From the NCBI GenBank assembly GCA_002296125.1, contig DBHI01000105.1:1392-31792 (forward strand): a stretch of DNA of 30,401 bases, read 5' to 3'. Each line of letters begins with the position of its first letter. The stretch's first letter is position 1. Source of the DNA: Anaerolineales bacterium UBA832. Its GTDB lineage: Bacteria; Chloroflexota; Anaerolineae; Anaerolineales; UBA11657. Positions 13,991 through 22,912 of the stretch are shown here, one piece after another. The notes under the pieces were generated by a model. That model made no database searches, was not told the DNA's origin, and saw only the letters and a list, made by a program, of their open reading frames with translations. Both the position numbers and the translations under genes were made by a program.

Positions 13991-14568
13991 AAAGCCTCAT
14001 AAGATTTAATCAGATCTTGGTATGAAAGTATGTACCCTAGTTGATCCACTCCTGTGAGTAGACATTTTTTTGCAAATTTATCAATAGGAAATTCTATATT
14101 TATATTATTAGAAGCAGTCAGAGTTTGTGAAGCAAGATCGATGGATATTTCTGATTTGTTGTTTTCGTCTAACAAATCAAATAATGATTGGTGTATGTCT
14201 GAACTAACTTCTATAGGTAGCAGTGCATTTTTGAGAGCATTGTTACGAAAAATGTCTGCAAATGATGTTGAAATAACTGCTCTAATACCCCATGCTGTTA
14301 ATGCCCAAGGTGCGTGCTCTCTTGATGAACCACATCCAAAGTTATCACCTGTAAGCAATATTTGAGATCCTTGGTTCTGTTTTTGATTTAAGACAAAATC
14401 CGGATTTGTAGTACCATCATTTGCATAGCGCCAATCAGAAAACAAGGCATCACCCAAACCATTTTTATCAGTAACTTTCAAGAATCTAGCTGGAATAATC
14501 TGGTCGGTATCTATATTACGATTTGGAATTACAATTACTTTTGATCTTATATTAGTAAATTTTGTCAT
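13987..14568 (-). CDS. leuD: 3-isopropylmalate dehydratase, small subunit
   Basis: Small swivelling subunit that pairs with LeuC to isomerise 2- to 3-isopropylmalate. At 193 aa it is a bacterial-type LeuD. The signature DNFGCGSSREHAPWAL (about residues 94-109) contains the mobile active-site loop and swivel core. The N-terminal NRNIDTDQIIPARFLK segment is also typical. It starts 2 nt after the leuC stop and overlaps cimA by 4 nt. With only one LeuCD pair in the window, the complex may also serve the citramalate route. Confidence 0.96.
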   Translation of the reverse strand: MTKFTNIRSKVIVIPNRNIDTDQIIPARFLKVTDKNGLGDALFSDWRYANDGTTNPDFVLNQKQNQGSQILLTGDNFGCGSSREHAPWALTAWGIRAVISTSFADIFRNNALKNALLPIEVSSDIHQSLFDLLDENNKSEISIDLASQTLTASNNINIEFPIDKFAKKCLLTGVDQLGYILSYQDLIKSYEAL

Positions 14569-14570
14569 TT

Positions 14571-15980
14571 TTAAAGTATTTTCCTTACGTCTGTAATTTT
14601 TCCATTTAATGCTGAAGCAGCAGCAGTTAGAGGAGATGCTAAAAATGTACGAGCTCCTTTTCCCTGTCGACCTTCAAAATTTCTGTTACTAGTGCTAACG
14701 GCATACTGACCAGATTCTACTTCATCACCGTTCATGGCTATACACATAGAACAACCGGCTTCTCGCCATTCTGCACCAGCATTGGTAAAGATGTTGTGTA
14801 ATCCTTCCGATTCGGCTTGTGATTTTATTTCTTGGGAACCAGGTACAACTAACATTCTTACGTCTTCAGCAATGTGACGATCTTTTAATAAATTTGCTGC
14901 TAATCTTAAGTCAGATATGCGACCGTTTGTACAACTTCCTACAAAAACTACGTCTATAGGTTGGTTGATAAGAGATTGTCCTGGTTTTAGTTGCATATAT
15001 TCTAGAGAATTTTCTAAGTTTTGACGTGCGTGTAAGTCAGTTAATTTAGCTGGGTCAGGAATTCTATCTGTTATTTTGACACCCATACCAGGATTTGTAC
15101 CAAAAGTAATCATTGGTTCCAAAGAAGATGCGTCAATATTAATTGATTGATCATAGGTAGCACCTTCATCAGTTGGTAACTTTCGCCACCTTTCAAGAGA
15201 CTTGTCCCACTCTTTTCCTTTAGGACTATATTCCCGACCTGCTAGATATTCAAAAGTTGTATCATCCGGCGCAATCATTCCCGCTCTTGCACCACCTTCT
15301 ATTGACATATTACATATTGTCATTCTTTCTTCCATATTCAAGCTTTTTATGGCTGTTCCAGTGTATTCAAACACATGTCCTGTGCCACCACCAATACCTA
15401 TTGTGGATATTAGAGATAATATAATATCTTTTGCAGATACTCCTAATTCCATTTGGCCATTCACATTCACTTCAAATGTTTTTGGTTGATATTGTAATAA
15501 GCATTGACTAGCTAATACATGCTCAACTTCGCTAGTTCCAATTCCAAAAGCTAACGCTCCAAATGCACCATGTGTTGATGTATGACTATCTCCACACACT
15601 ATTGTCATGCCTGGTTGGGTGCGTCCTAATTCGGGTCCTATTACATGAACTATTCCTCTTCGAGGAGAATCCATTCCGTATAGTTGTATATCAAAATCCT
15701 TACAGTTTTTAGCCAAATGGTCTAATTGTTGAGCTGCTTGATCATCAGCTATTGGTATAGATAAAGGTGTGGTAGGAATAGAATGGTCCATAGTTGCAAG
15801 AGTTAAATCAGGTCGTCTAACTTTGATGCCACGTTTTCTTAGACCAGTAAAAGCTTGTGGAGAAGTTACTTCATGAACAAGATGTAAATCAATGTATACT
15901 ATTGCTGGGCAGTCAGGTTCTTCACTTACTATATGAGACTTCCAAATTTTTTCGAAAAGTGTTTGTTGATTACTTGCCAT
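14571..15980 (-). CDS. leuC: 3-isopropylmalate dehydratase, large subunit
   Basis: Aconitase-superfamily subunit carrying the [4Fe-4S] cluster for isopropylmalate isomerisation. It is full length (469 aa). The three cluster cysteines are visible: C350 (VGSCTNGR), and C410 and C413 (AGCSMCIAMNGD). Other conserved blocks are DLHLVHEVTSPQAF, CGDSHTSTHGAFGALAFGIG (about 129-148) and SIEGGARAGMIAPDDTTFEY (about 226-245). A GGAG Shine-Dalgarno lies about 9 nt before the ATG. It sits 19 nt after leuA and 2 nt before leuD, the standard leuA-C-D arrangement. Confidence 0.97.
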   Translation of the reverse strand: MASNQQTLFEKIWKSHIVSEEPDCPAIVYIDLHLVHEVTSPQAFTGLRKRGIKVRRPDLTLATMDHSIPTTPLSIPIADDQAAQQLDHLAKNCKDFDIQLYGMDSPRRGIVHVIGPELGRTQPGMTIVCGDSHTSTHGAFGALAFGIGTSEVEHVLASQCLLQYQPKTFEVNVNGQMELGVSAKDIILSLISTIGIGGGTGHVFEYTGTAIKSLNMEERMTICNMSIEGGARAGMIAPDDTTFEYLAGREYSPKGKEWDKSLERWRKLPTDEGATYDQSINIDASSLEPMITFGTNPGMGVKITDRIPDPAKLTDLHARQNLENSLEYMQLKPGQSLINQPIDVVFVGSCTNGRISDLRLAANLLKDRHIAEDVRMLVVPGSQEIKSQAESEGLHNIFTNAGAEWREAGCSMCIAMNGDEVESGQYAVSTSNRNFEGRQGKGARTFLASPLTAAASALNGKITDVRKIL

Positions 15981-15999
15981 GATTTGTTGCTCCGATTAT

Positions 16000-17643
16000 T
16001 CAAACTAGTTTCTTTGTTGTATTATTAGTTTCTAAACCCAATGTTTCAATTGCTTGATTAATAGCATTAACATATGCTCTTGCGCTTGCAACAAAAATAT
16101 CAGTATTGGCTCCATGACCACTAAAGTATTGATATTGTATTTGGTCTCTATGTGCTGAAATTCTTTTTGTAGCTTCAATTTTTGTAATGTCAATTTTAAT
16201 TCTTACTGTAACTTCACCAATTGCATCAATTCCTTCTGTTACTGAGTTGACATTATATTCAGTGAGTTCATTAGGTATTTTTATTATCTCGTCTATAGCA
16301 CTGAAGCAAGCATCTACTGGTCCGGTACCGATAGTTGCTTGTTCAACAAGATTATCAGTAGAATCGATTATGCGTACTGTTGCTGTAGGTAATCCTAATG
16401 TCCCAGAAACTACTTGTACATCTTGCAATTTGTAAGTTTCTTTTGGTTGATATATTTGGTCTGCAATTAACGCTTCAATGTCTATATCAGTAATAGTTTT
16501 TTTCTTTTCAGCTACTTTTTTGAATCGTTTGAAGATTTTATCAAGATTTTTGTCATTGATATCATATCCCATTTCTTGAAGTCGTATTTTGAGAGCATGT
16601 CGTCCAGAATGTTTGCCTAGTACTAGTTGTGATTGTGTTAGCCCAACGGTTTCAGGTCGCATTATTTCATATGTAGTTTCATTTTTAAGCATACCATCCT
16701 GATGGATACCTGCTTCATGAGCGAATGCGTTTGCACCAACTATTGCTTTGTTAGGTTGAACTACAATGCCTGTATACTTACTGACCATACGACTTGTACG
16801 TATGATTTGAGTGGTATTAATGGAATGATTCAGCTTAAAAAATGCTTTTCTTGTTTCTATTGCCATTACGACTTCCTCTAAGGAAGTATTACCGGCTCTT
16901 TCTCCAATTCCATTAATTGTTACTTCTGCTTGTCTAGCTCCTGCTTGAATTCCAGCAAGGGTATTAGCTGTAGCTAAGCCTAGATCATCGTGACAGTGGA
17001 CTGATAATACAACATTTTGGATACCTTTTGTATTGTCAACTATTCCTTTAATAAGTGTTTTAAATTCTTCTGGTGTAGTATATCCAACTGTGTCCGGTAT
17101 ATTGAGTGTTGTTGCACCGGATTTAATTGCCTCTTCTAATACTGTATATAGAAATTCTGGGTTGCTCCGTCCTGCATCTTCTGGACTAAATTCCACATCG
17201 TCACACAAATTTTTTGCATAAGTTACAGAATTAATGATGCTATCTATAACTTCTTCGGGATCCATACAGAGTTTGTATTTCATGTGGATTTCGGATGTGG
17301 CTAGGAATGTGTGAATTCGTGGTTTATCAGCATCTTTAATGGCTGTCCATGCATGATCAATATCAGAGATTGAAGCACGTGCTAGACCACAGATAATTGG
17401 TACATTTTGATAAGATTCACCAGCTTTGTTAAGAGAGTCTGCACGACCTATTTCATTTGAAATCATTTTTACCGCAGCTAAGTCGTCAGGTGAAGCAGCT
17501 GGAAAACCAGCTTCTATAATATTGACTCCAAGTCTTGCCAGTTGTCTCGCTACATCAATTTTTTCTGTACTCGTTAATGTGCCACCTGGAGATTGTTCGC
17601 CATCTCTAAGGGTAGTATCAAAAAGAACAATGTTGTCAGTCAT
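16000..17643 (-). CDS. leuA: 2-isopropylmalate synthase
   Basis: First committed step of leucine synthesis: 2-ketoisovalerate plus acetyl-CoA gives 2-isopropylmalate. It is long-form at 547 aa. The HMGL-like barrel carries R13/D14 in FDTTLRDGEQSPGG, the metal motif HCHDD at 216-220, and NGIGERAGNTSLEEVVMA. The C-terminal LeuA-dimer domain (about residue 395 onward) is where leucine feedback inhibition normally acts. It is a separate gene from cimA, and side-by-side comparison of the opening motifs supports the two assignments. It begins 18 nt after ilvC with an AGGA Shine-Dalgarno. Confidence 0.96.
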   Translation of the reverse strand: MTDNIVLFDTTLRDGEQSPGGTLTSTEKIDVARQLARLGVNIIEAGFPAASPDDLAAVKMISNEIGRADSLNKAGESYQNVPIICGLARASISDIDHAWTAIKDADKPRIHTFLATSEIHMKYKLCMDPEEVIDSIINSVTYAKNLCDDVEFSPEDAGRSNPEFLYTVLEEAIKSGATTLNIPDTVGYTTPEEFKTLIKGIVDNTKGIQNVVLSVHCHDDLGLATANTLAGIQAGARQAEVTINGIGERAGNTSLEEVVMAIETRKAFFKLNHSINTTQIIRTSRMVSKYTGIVVQPNKAIVGANAFAHEAGIHQDGMLKNETTYEIMRPETVGLTQSQLVLGKHSGRHALKIRLQEMGYDINDKNLDKIFKRFKKVAEKKKTITDIDIEALIADQIYQPKETYKLQDVQVVSGTLGLPTATVRIIDSTDNLVEQATIGTGPVDACFSAIDEIIKIPNELTEYNVNSVTEGIDAIGEVTVRIKIDITKIEATKRISAHRDQIQYQYFSGHGANTDIFVASARAYVNAINQAIETLGLETNNTTKKLV

Positions 17644-17661
17644 ATAACATCCTGGTTTTTG

Positions 17662-18675
17662 CTATTCACCTGGCTTAATAGTGACTGGATCTATAAAAGG
17701 CATCATTTCACGTAGTTTTGACCCTACTTCTTCAATTAGGTGATTTTGTTCTTCTAATCGTTTTTTGTTAAACCATGGACGACCATTTTTGTTTTCTGCA
17801 ATCCATTCTTTTGCATATGTTCCATCCTGAATATCAGTGAGAATCTGTGACATTGCGCCAATTGTTTCTTCTGTTACAATACGAGAACCAGCTACATAAT
17901 CTCCATGTTCAGCAGTGTCAGATACTGAATAGCGCATGTAATTCAATCCGCCTTGATAAAGTAAATCAACAATTAACTTAAGTTCGTGCATGCATTCAAA
18001 ATAAGCTACTTCAGGTTGGTATCCGGCCTTTACTAGAGTCTCAAAAGCAGCTTTAATAAGTGCACTTACTCCACCACATAAGATACTCTGTTCACCAAAC
18101 AGATCAGTTTCAGTTTCTTCTGCAAATGTAGTTTCTAAAGCACCAGCTCTAGTAACGCCTATGCCCCATGCATAAGATATTGCAATATCTTTTGCATTAC
18201 CTGATGCATCTTGATGTACTGCTAATAGTCCTGGTGTGCATCCACCTTCGACAAATGTTTCTCTGACTCTGTGTCCTGGAGCTTTAGGTGCAATCATACT
18301 TACATCTATTTCTTTAGGTGGTGTAATTGTATTAAATCGTATATTAAAACCATGTCCGAACATAAGTGTCTTACCAGTTTTTAAATTAGGTTCTATGCTG
18401 TCATTATAGATAGTAGGTTGTACAGTATCAGGTGCAAGCAACATAATAATATCTGCCCATTTTGAAGCATCTGCTACGTTCATCACTTTTAGACTATCTT
18501 TTTGTGCTTTTTCTATGCTTTTGCTATTTTTATGTAATCCTACTACAACATTTATACCATTGTCATTAAGGTTTTGAGCATGCGCATGACCTTGAGAACC
18601 ATATCCTATTATTGCTACCTTTTTGTTTTTTATTATGTCTGGATTCGCGTCATTATCGTAATATATAGTTGCCAT
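17662..18675 (-). CDS. ilvC: Ketol-acid reductoisomerase, class I
   Basis: Isomerises and reduces acetolactate or acetohydroxybutyrate with NAD(P)H and Mg2+. Its 337 aa is the short class I form. The Rossmann loop is GYGSQG at 24-29; the cofactor-specificity loop reads VGLHKNSKS. The catalytic H108 (MFGHGF) and metal ligands D191, E195, E227 and E231 all appear. The upstream AACGGAGG is the strongest Shine-Dalgarno in this operon. A 69-nt gap separates it from ilvN, the longest gap inside the operon; it holds no clear promoter or terminator. The specificity loop does not let me decide NADH versus NADPH. Confidence 0.97.
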   Translation of the reverse strand: MATIYYDNDANPDIIKNKKVAIIGYGSQGHAHAQNLNDNGINVVVGLHKNSKSIEKAQKDSLKVMNVADASKWADIIMLLAPDTVQPTIYNDSIEPNLKTGKTLMFGHGFNIRFNTITPPKEIDVSMIAPKAPGHRVRETFVEGGCTPGLLAVHQDASGNAKDIAISYAWGIGVTRAGALETTFAEETETDLFGEQSILCGGVSALIKAAFETLVKAGYQPEVAYFECMHELKLIVDLLYQGGLNYMRYSVSDTAEHGDYVAGSRIVTEETIGAMSQILTDIQDGTYAKEWIAENKNGRPWFNKKRLEEQNHLIEEVGSKLREMMPFIDPVTIKPGE

Positions 18676-18744
18676 TTTTCCTCCGTTATATGTAGTTTTA
18701 TATTGTCCTATTTGATACTAGTTTCATTGTTCATAATATATGAT

Positions 18745-19269
18745 TTATCTTGTGTAGTTAAGTGATGGGGGTTCAGACGGAATTTGATGACTGCCTCGTT
18801 CAATGGCTATTACTCCAGTACGTTGTAATTCAATGATATTGAATGGTTCAAGCATTAAGACAAGACGAGATACTTTTTCTACTGTTCCACTGATCTCTAA
18901 TACTAGGCTATGAGATGCTGCATCAACAATGTTGGCTCGGAAAATATCAGCAATCTGGATGATTTCATTACGAGTTTTACTATTAGCTTTGACTTTGATT
19001 AATGCTAATTCTCGCGCAACTGGTGATTTGTTAGTTAAATCATCTACGCGTAGAACATTAACAAGTTTGTACAGATTAGATTCTATGCGCTTAGCCACAT
19101 CTGTATCTTCTTCAGCATTAATCATGATAGTCATGCGTGAAACTCCTGGTAAGTTTGTATGACCTACTGCTAATGACTCGATGTTAAAGCCCCTTCTTCT
19201 AAATAGTGATGCAACTCTATTTAGTACACCCGGTTTGTTTTCTACATAGGCAACAATTGTATGTATCAT
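18745..19269 (-). CDS. ilvN: Acetolactate synthase, small regulatory subunit
   Basis: Regulatory subunit of acetohydroxyacid synthase that binds valine and activates IlvB. It is 174 aa, the usual length. The N-terminal ACT domain is clear (IVAYVENKPGVLNRVASLF, RRGFNIESLAVGHT), followed by the IlvN/IlvH C-terminal domain from about residue 85. AAGGA lies 5 nt before the ATG. It follows ilvB by 18 nt. Confidence 0.96.
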   Translation of the reverse strand: MIHTIVAYVENKPGVLNRVASLFRRRGFNIESLAVGHTNLPGVSRMTIMINAEEDTDVAKRIESNLYKLVNVLRVDDLTNKSPVARELALIKVKANSKTRNEIIQIADIFRANIVDAASHSLVLEISGTVEKVSRLVLMLEPFNIIELQRTGVIAIERGSHQIPSEPPSLNYTR

Positions 19270-19287
19270 TAGTATCCTTATAAATAT

Positions 19288-20988
19288 TTACCATTCAATC
19301 TCTGATTTTGGTCTTCTAATCATATCGTCTAAATCAGATCCAGTAGCTACCATTGGGTATACCGAATCTTCTTGTTCTACTGTAAAGTCAATTACTACTA
19401 CTTCAGGTGTGTTTTGGGCAGTAATTATTGCGTTTTCAACCTCTTCTCTTTTTGATACTCTAATACCAGTTGCATGATGTGCTTCAGCTAATTTTACAAA
19501 ATCAGGACTTAACATTGGAGTAGCAGAATATCGACGATCATAAAAGAACTCTTGCCATTGTCGAACCATTCCTAGGTATCCATTGTTGATTATAGCTACA
19601 TTTAGCTTAATTTTCTCTTGTGCTAGGGTGGTTAGTTCGGAAGAAGTCATTTGGAATCCACCATCACCACAGATTACCCATACTTCTTTGTCAGGACAGG
19701 CTACCTTAGCGCCCATAGCTGCTGGCAATGCGAAACCCATTGTTCCTAAACCACCGGAAGTAATTAATGATCGAGGTTGATCATGATGATAATATTGAGT
19801 TTCCCACATTTGATGCTGTCCAACATCAGTTACTACTAATGCATTTCCATTGGTAAAACGCCATAGATCATGTATTACATGGGCTGCATATAAATGTCCC
19901 ATATCAGGCATGTGTTTAATATCACTTACAGATGAATCACCTTTTTCGGATTCAATTTTCTTTAACCATTTTGTGTGTTTACCCTTTTCTAAATAAGTGA
20001 TTAATTCTTTCAAAATTGTATGTAAATCACCTAACATGGGAACATCTACTTTGACGTTTTTGTTTATCTCAGTGGGATCTATTTCAATATGTATTTTTTT
20101 TGCATTCTTAGCATACGTTGTTAGGTTTCCAGTGACTCTGTCATCAAAACGCATTCCAAATGCAAGTAGTAAATCTGCTTCCTGAATTGCAGTGTTTACC
20201 CATGACTCTCCATGCATGCCCATCATTCCCAAATTAAGATAATGTGATGCTGGGAATCCTCCTAGTCCTAATAAGGTCATAGACACTGGTATGTTAGTGT
20301 ATTCAGCAAATTTTAATAATTCTTCATGTGCATTTGAAGCGATGATACCATGACCTGCTAATATAACGGGACGCTTAGCATTATTGATCAGGTTTGCAGC
20401 TTCTTGATATGTAGTTGTATTAGGGCTTAGGTCAGGTCGATAACCAGGTAGTTCTATTGTCTCTTCATTCCAAATAAATTCAGCTTGGGCATTTTGTACA
20501 TCCTTTGCAATATCTACAAGTACAGGGCCTTTTCTACCAGACTTCGCAATATAAAATGCTTCATGTAGTGTGTCAGCTAATTCATCTATTTCAGTAACAA
20601 GATAATTGTGTTTTGTAATTGGTAGTGTGACTCCAGTTACATCAGTCTCTTGAAAAGCATCTGTACCGATTACATTACTGGGTACTTGTCCAGTTATGCA
20701 AACAATAGGTGATGAGTCAAGCATTGCAGTTGCTATACCAGTGACTAAATTTGTTGCACCTGGACCAGAAGTAGCCATAACTACACCAACTTTTCCTGAC
20801 GCTCTAGCGTATCCATCAGCTGCATGAGCTGCCCCTTGTTCATGTCTTGTGAGAATATGATGAATGTCATAATCCAGCATAGCATCATAGATAGGCATGA
20901 TGGCACCACCTGGATAGCCAAAGATGTGTTCTACACCTTCTTTTTTTAACACTTCCATGGTGATTTGTGCACCACTTAATTTAGACAT
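19288..20988 (-). CDS. ilvB: Acetolactate synthase, large catalytic subunit
   Basis: ThDP-dependent enzyme making acetolactate (valine, leucine) and acetohydroxybutyrate (isoleucine). It is full length (566 aa). The catalytic glutamate E50 lies in TRHEQGAAHAADGYAR. The ThDP/Mg motif runs from GDGGF at 441-445 to NNG at 468-470, and GMVRQWQ follows, with the Trp seen in herbicide-sensitive AHAS enzymes. AAGGAGA lies about 8 nt before the ATG. It is the first structural gene of the operon and sits about 85 nt downstream of the attenuator hairpin, so its expression probably depends on leader-peptide translation. Confidence 0.97.
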   Translation of the reverse strand: MSKLSGAQITMEVLKKEGVEHIFGYPGGAIMPIYDAMLDYDIHHILTRHEQGAAHAADGYARASGKVGVVMATSGPGATNLVTGIATAMLDSSPIVCITGQVPSNVIGTDAFQETDVTGVTLPITKHNYLVTEIDELADTLHEAFYIAKSGRKGPVLVDIAKDVQNAQAEFIWNEETIELPGYRPDLSPNTTTYQEAANLINNAKRPVILAGHGIIASNAHEELLKFAEYTNIPVSMTLLGLGGFPASHYLNLGMMGMHGESWVNTAIQEADLLLAFGMRFDDRVTGNLTTYAKNAKKIHIEIDPTEINKNVKVDVPMLGDLHTILKELITYLEKGKHTKWLKKIESEKGDSSVSDIKHMPDMGHLYAAHVIHDLWRFTNGNALVVTDVGQHQMWETQYYHHDQPRSLITSGGLGTMGFALPAAMGAKVACPDKEVWVICGDGGFQMTSSELTTLAQEKIKLNVAIINNGYLGMVRQWQEFFYDRRYSATPMLSPDFVKLAEAHHATGIRVSKREEVENAIITAQNTPEVVVIDFTVEQEDSVYPMVATGSDLDDMIRRPKSEIEW

Positions 20989-21071
20989 TTATTATTCTCC
21001 TTATTCAATGACTAGTCATCATTAAGTTTAGTTATATAATCCAGTTCATTGTTATTAACATTGTATAAAAC

Positions 21072-21102
21072 AAAAAAGCCGCTCCTCTCTGTGGGGCGGC
21101 TC
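21072..21102 (-). terminator. Attenuator terminator of the ilv-leu operon
   Basis: On the minus strand AGCCGC (21101-21096) pairs with GCGGCT (21082-21077). The stem continues, after one C-A mismatch, with CC/GG around the loop ACAGAGA, and is followed by six Ts. This is a canonical GC-rich rho-independent terminator lying between the promoter and ilvB, in the transcribed leader. Confidence 0.85.
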
Positions 21103-21160
21103 CTATACTTTCTTTTTCTTGGATATTAGTTATTTTGTATCCAAGCTGGGGCCATCCCAC
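21091..21160 (-). promoter_or_regulatory. Candidate antiterminator and pause hairpin of the ilv leader
   Basis: Leader segment GTGGGATGG (21160-21152) can pair with CCGCCCCAC (21099-21091), which includes most of the 5' arm of the terminator: eight pairs including one G-U, with one mismatch. A separate perfect 8-bp hairpin CTTGGATA/TATCCAAG (21145-21138 with 21125-21118) spans the leader-peptide stop. Mutually exclusive pairing of this kind is what attenuation requires. The pairings were found by eye, without energy calculation. Confidence 0.5.
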
Positions 21161-21227
21161 GCAAATTAGACTCCTCTACAATAATTAGGAGACCAATAAG
21201 TAATGATAGCACCAATAAAAAGCCCAT
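21126..21227 (-). CDS. ilvL: ilv operon leader peptide (33 aa), attenuation control
   Basis: A 33-codon ORF on the minus strand, from ATG at 21227 to TAA at 21128-21126. Residues 4-17 read LLVLSLLIGLLIIV: 12 of 14 are Leu, Ile or Val, written with varied codons (TTA, TTG, CTA, CTT, CTC, ATT, GTG, GTA). It lies between a strong promoter and a rho-independent terminator in front of ilvB, the classic layout of ilv/leu attenuators: scarcity of any charged branched-chain tRNA would stall the ribosome in this stretch and favour antitermination. No Shine-Dalgarno is visible; the ATG is preceded by an A-rich stretch. The alternative is a small hydrophobic membrane peptide, but position and codon content favour a leader. 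Confidence 0.78.
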   Translation of the reverse strand: MGFLLVLSLLIGLLIIVEESNLRGMAPAWIQNN

Positions 21228-21262
21228 TTTTTAGTTTATATTTTTTTGAAATGTTGTAAGTT

Positions 21263-21291
21263 AGTTTACTGCAACCTCAGTATAATGTCAA
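21263..21291 (-). promoter_or_regulatory. Promoter of the ilv-leu-cimA-pheA operon
   Basis: Minus strand: perfect -35 TTGACA at 21291-21286, 17-nt spacer, -10 TAAACT at 21268-21263. The predicted start near 21256 is about 30 nt before the leader-peptide ATG. It lies just past the glnA stop. Confidence 0.75.
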
Positions 21292-21296
21292 GCCTA

Positions 21297-21317
21297 CAAA
21301 ATATTTATATTATTTTG
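21297..21317 (-). terminator. AT-rich hairpin after glnA
   Basis: CAAAATA (21297-21303) and TATTTTG (21311-21317) form a 7-bp stem with a 7-nt loop, 8 nt past the glnA stop and just upstream of the ilv -35. It is weak (nearly all A-T) and lacks a U-run, so termination here is uncertain. Nothing else resembling a glnA terminator is seen. Confidence 0.3.
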
Positions 21318-21324
21318 GCTAAAT

Positions 21325-22755
21325 TTATGAATCAAAATACAGATTGAATTCATGAGGATGTGTTCGCAACCGTATTGCATCAACTTCATTATCACGTTTA
21401 TATGATATGTAGTTTTCTATTAGGTCAGGAGTGAACACATCTGCTTTTAGTAAAAAATCATGATTTTTTTCAAGTTCGTTGAGTACTTCTGCAAGAGAAC
21501 CAGGAACTTGGGAAATTTCCGCAACTTCTTCAGCTGGTAAGTTGTATAGATCTTTATCTAGAGCATTACCAGGGTCTATTTGATTTTCTATTCCATCTAA
21601 TCCAGCCATAAGCATTGCTGCACAAGTAAGATAAGGGTTACATGTTGGGTCTGGAGCTCTAAATTCAATTCTAGTAGCACTTTCACTCTTGGAAATTACA
21701 GGTAGTCTACATATTGCTGATCTATTACGTATAGAATATGCTAAATTGACAGGAGCTTCGAAGCCAGGTACTAGTCGACGATATGAATTAGTAGTAGGAG
21801 CAGCAAAAGCCAACAATGCTGGCGCATGTTTAAGTAATCCGCCTATATAGTATAGTGCAATGTCAGACAATTGAGCATATCCATTCTTATCATAGAATAC
21901 ATTTTTACCATTTTTCCACAAGCTCTGGTGAACGTGCATACCACTTCCATTATCTTCGAAAATCGGTTTGGGCATAAAAGTAGCTGTTAGACCATGCTGT
22001 CTTGCTATCATACGAACTATATATTTGTACTTTAGCAAATTGTCCGATGCGTTCATCATAGTGTCATACTTTAAATCAATTTCACTCTGACCTGCAGATG
22101 CTACTTCATGATGATGTGCTTCCACTGGAACTCCAGCTGCTATTAGATTTAACATCATATCACTCCGCACGTCCTGAAATGAATCAACCGGTGGTACTGG
22201 AGAATATCCTCGTTTAGCTTGAATTTGACTACCTAAATTTGGATCTAAATTTGCTCCACTTTTCCACCAGCCTTCATTACTATCAATTGCATAATATGAA
22301 GAATATGGAGTGCTTTCGTATTTAACATCGTCAAAAATGAAAAATTCTGCTTCTGGCCCCCAAAAGCTTGTGTCGGCTATATTGCTTTCAACAAGATAGT
22401 TGTTTGCTTTTTTGGCAACATAACGTGGATCACGGCTATAGGGTTGAAAATTGGTTGGATCATAGATATCACATATTATTGCTAGAGTTGGTATTGTAAG
22501 TACTGGGTCAATAAAACTTGTTTTAGCATCAGGTATCAGCAACATGTCGGACTCATGAATTTCTTGAAATCCACGTATAGACGATCCATCAAATCCTATT
22601 CCACTCTTGAAAAACTCTTCAGTAAGTTCAGTGCTTGGTATGCTAAAGTGTTGCCAAGTGCCAAATAAATCAGTAAATCTTAAGTCTACTACATCAATAT
22701 TGTTTTCTGTCATATTGGAGATGACGTCTTTTGGTTCAAGATTATTAGATGACAT
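21325..22755 (-). CDS. glnA: Glutamine synthetase, type I (GSI-beta-like)
   Basis: ATP-dependent assimilation of ammonium onto glutamate; the family forms dodecamers. It is full length (476 aa). Visible blocks are FDGSSIRGF (55-63), the metal-binding GPEAEFF (133-139), VEAHHHEVASAGQSE (211-225), the ATP-site NGSGMHVHQSLW (269-280), and the glutamate-site RNRSAICRLP. Y404 in DLYNLPAEE aligns with the adenylylation tyrosine (E. coli Tyr397), so covalent control by a GlnE-type enzyme is possible; no glnE is in the window. It has its own promoter and stands alone between two amino-acid operons. The purine-rich GGGAG is about 13 nt before the ATG, a long spacing. Its supply of glutamine is not specifically tied to either neighbour. 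Confidence 0.97.
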   Translation of the reverse strand: MSSNNLEPKDVISNMTENNIDVVDLRFTDLFGTWQHFSIPSTELTEEFFKSGIGFDGSSIRGFQEIHESDMLLIPDAKTSFIDPVLTIPTLAIICDIYDPTNFQPYSRDPRYVAKKANNYLVESNIADTSFWGPEAEFFIFDDVKYESTPYSSYYAIDSNEGWWKSGANLDPNLGSQIQAKRGYSPVPPVDSFQDVRSDMMLNLIAAGVPVEAHHHEVASAGQSEIDLKYDTMMNASDNLLKYKYIVRMIARQHGLTATFMPKPIFEDNGSGMHVHQSLWKNGKNVFYDKNGYAQLSDIALYYIGGLLKHAPALLAFAAPTTNSYRRLVPGFEAPVNLAYSIRNRSAICRLPVISKSESATRIEFRAPDPTCNPYLTCAAMLMAGLDGIENQIDPGNALDKDLYNLPAEEVAEISQVPGSLAEVLNELEKNHDFLLKADVFTPDLIENYISYKRDNEVDAIRLRTHPHEFNLYFDS

Positions 22756-22838
22756 GATTGAACTTTGGCTCCCGTTTATTCGTTTATTATTATCTTTAAT
22801 GATTTTTGAGATTATAATAATTATATTACATTTGCTGA

Positions 22839-22867
22839 AGTATAAAAGTATGAAGTATTTTTGTCAA
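22839..22867 (-). promoter_or_regulatory. Promoter of glnA
   Basis: Minus strand: perfect -35 TTGACA at 22867-22862, 17-nt spacer, -10 TATACT (5 of 6) at 22844-22839. It predicts a start near 22832 and a 5' leader of about 75 nt. No NtrC or sigma54 (GG-N10-GC) signature is seen. The 22756-22912 gap shows no strong terminator for the aro operon. Confidence 0.8.
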
Positions 22868-22912
22868 CAAGTTTAGTTTTTGCGAGTTTTACAATCATAG
22901 ATATTACGATAT

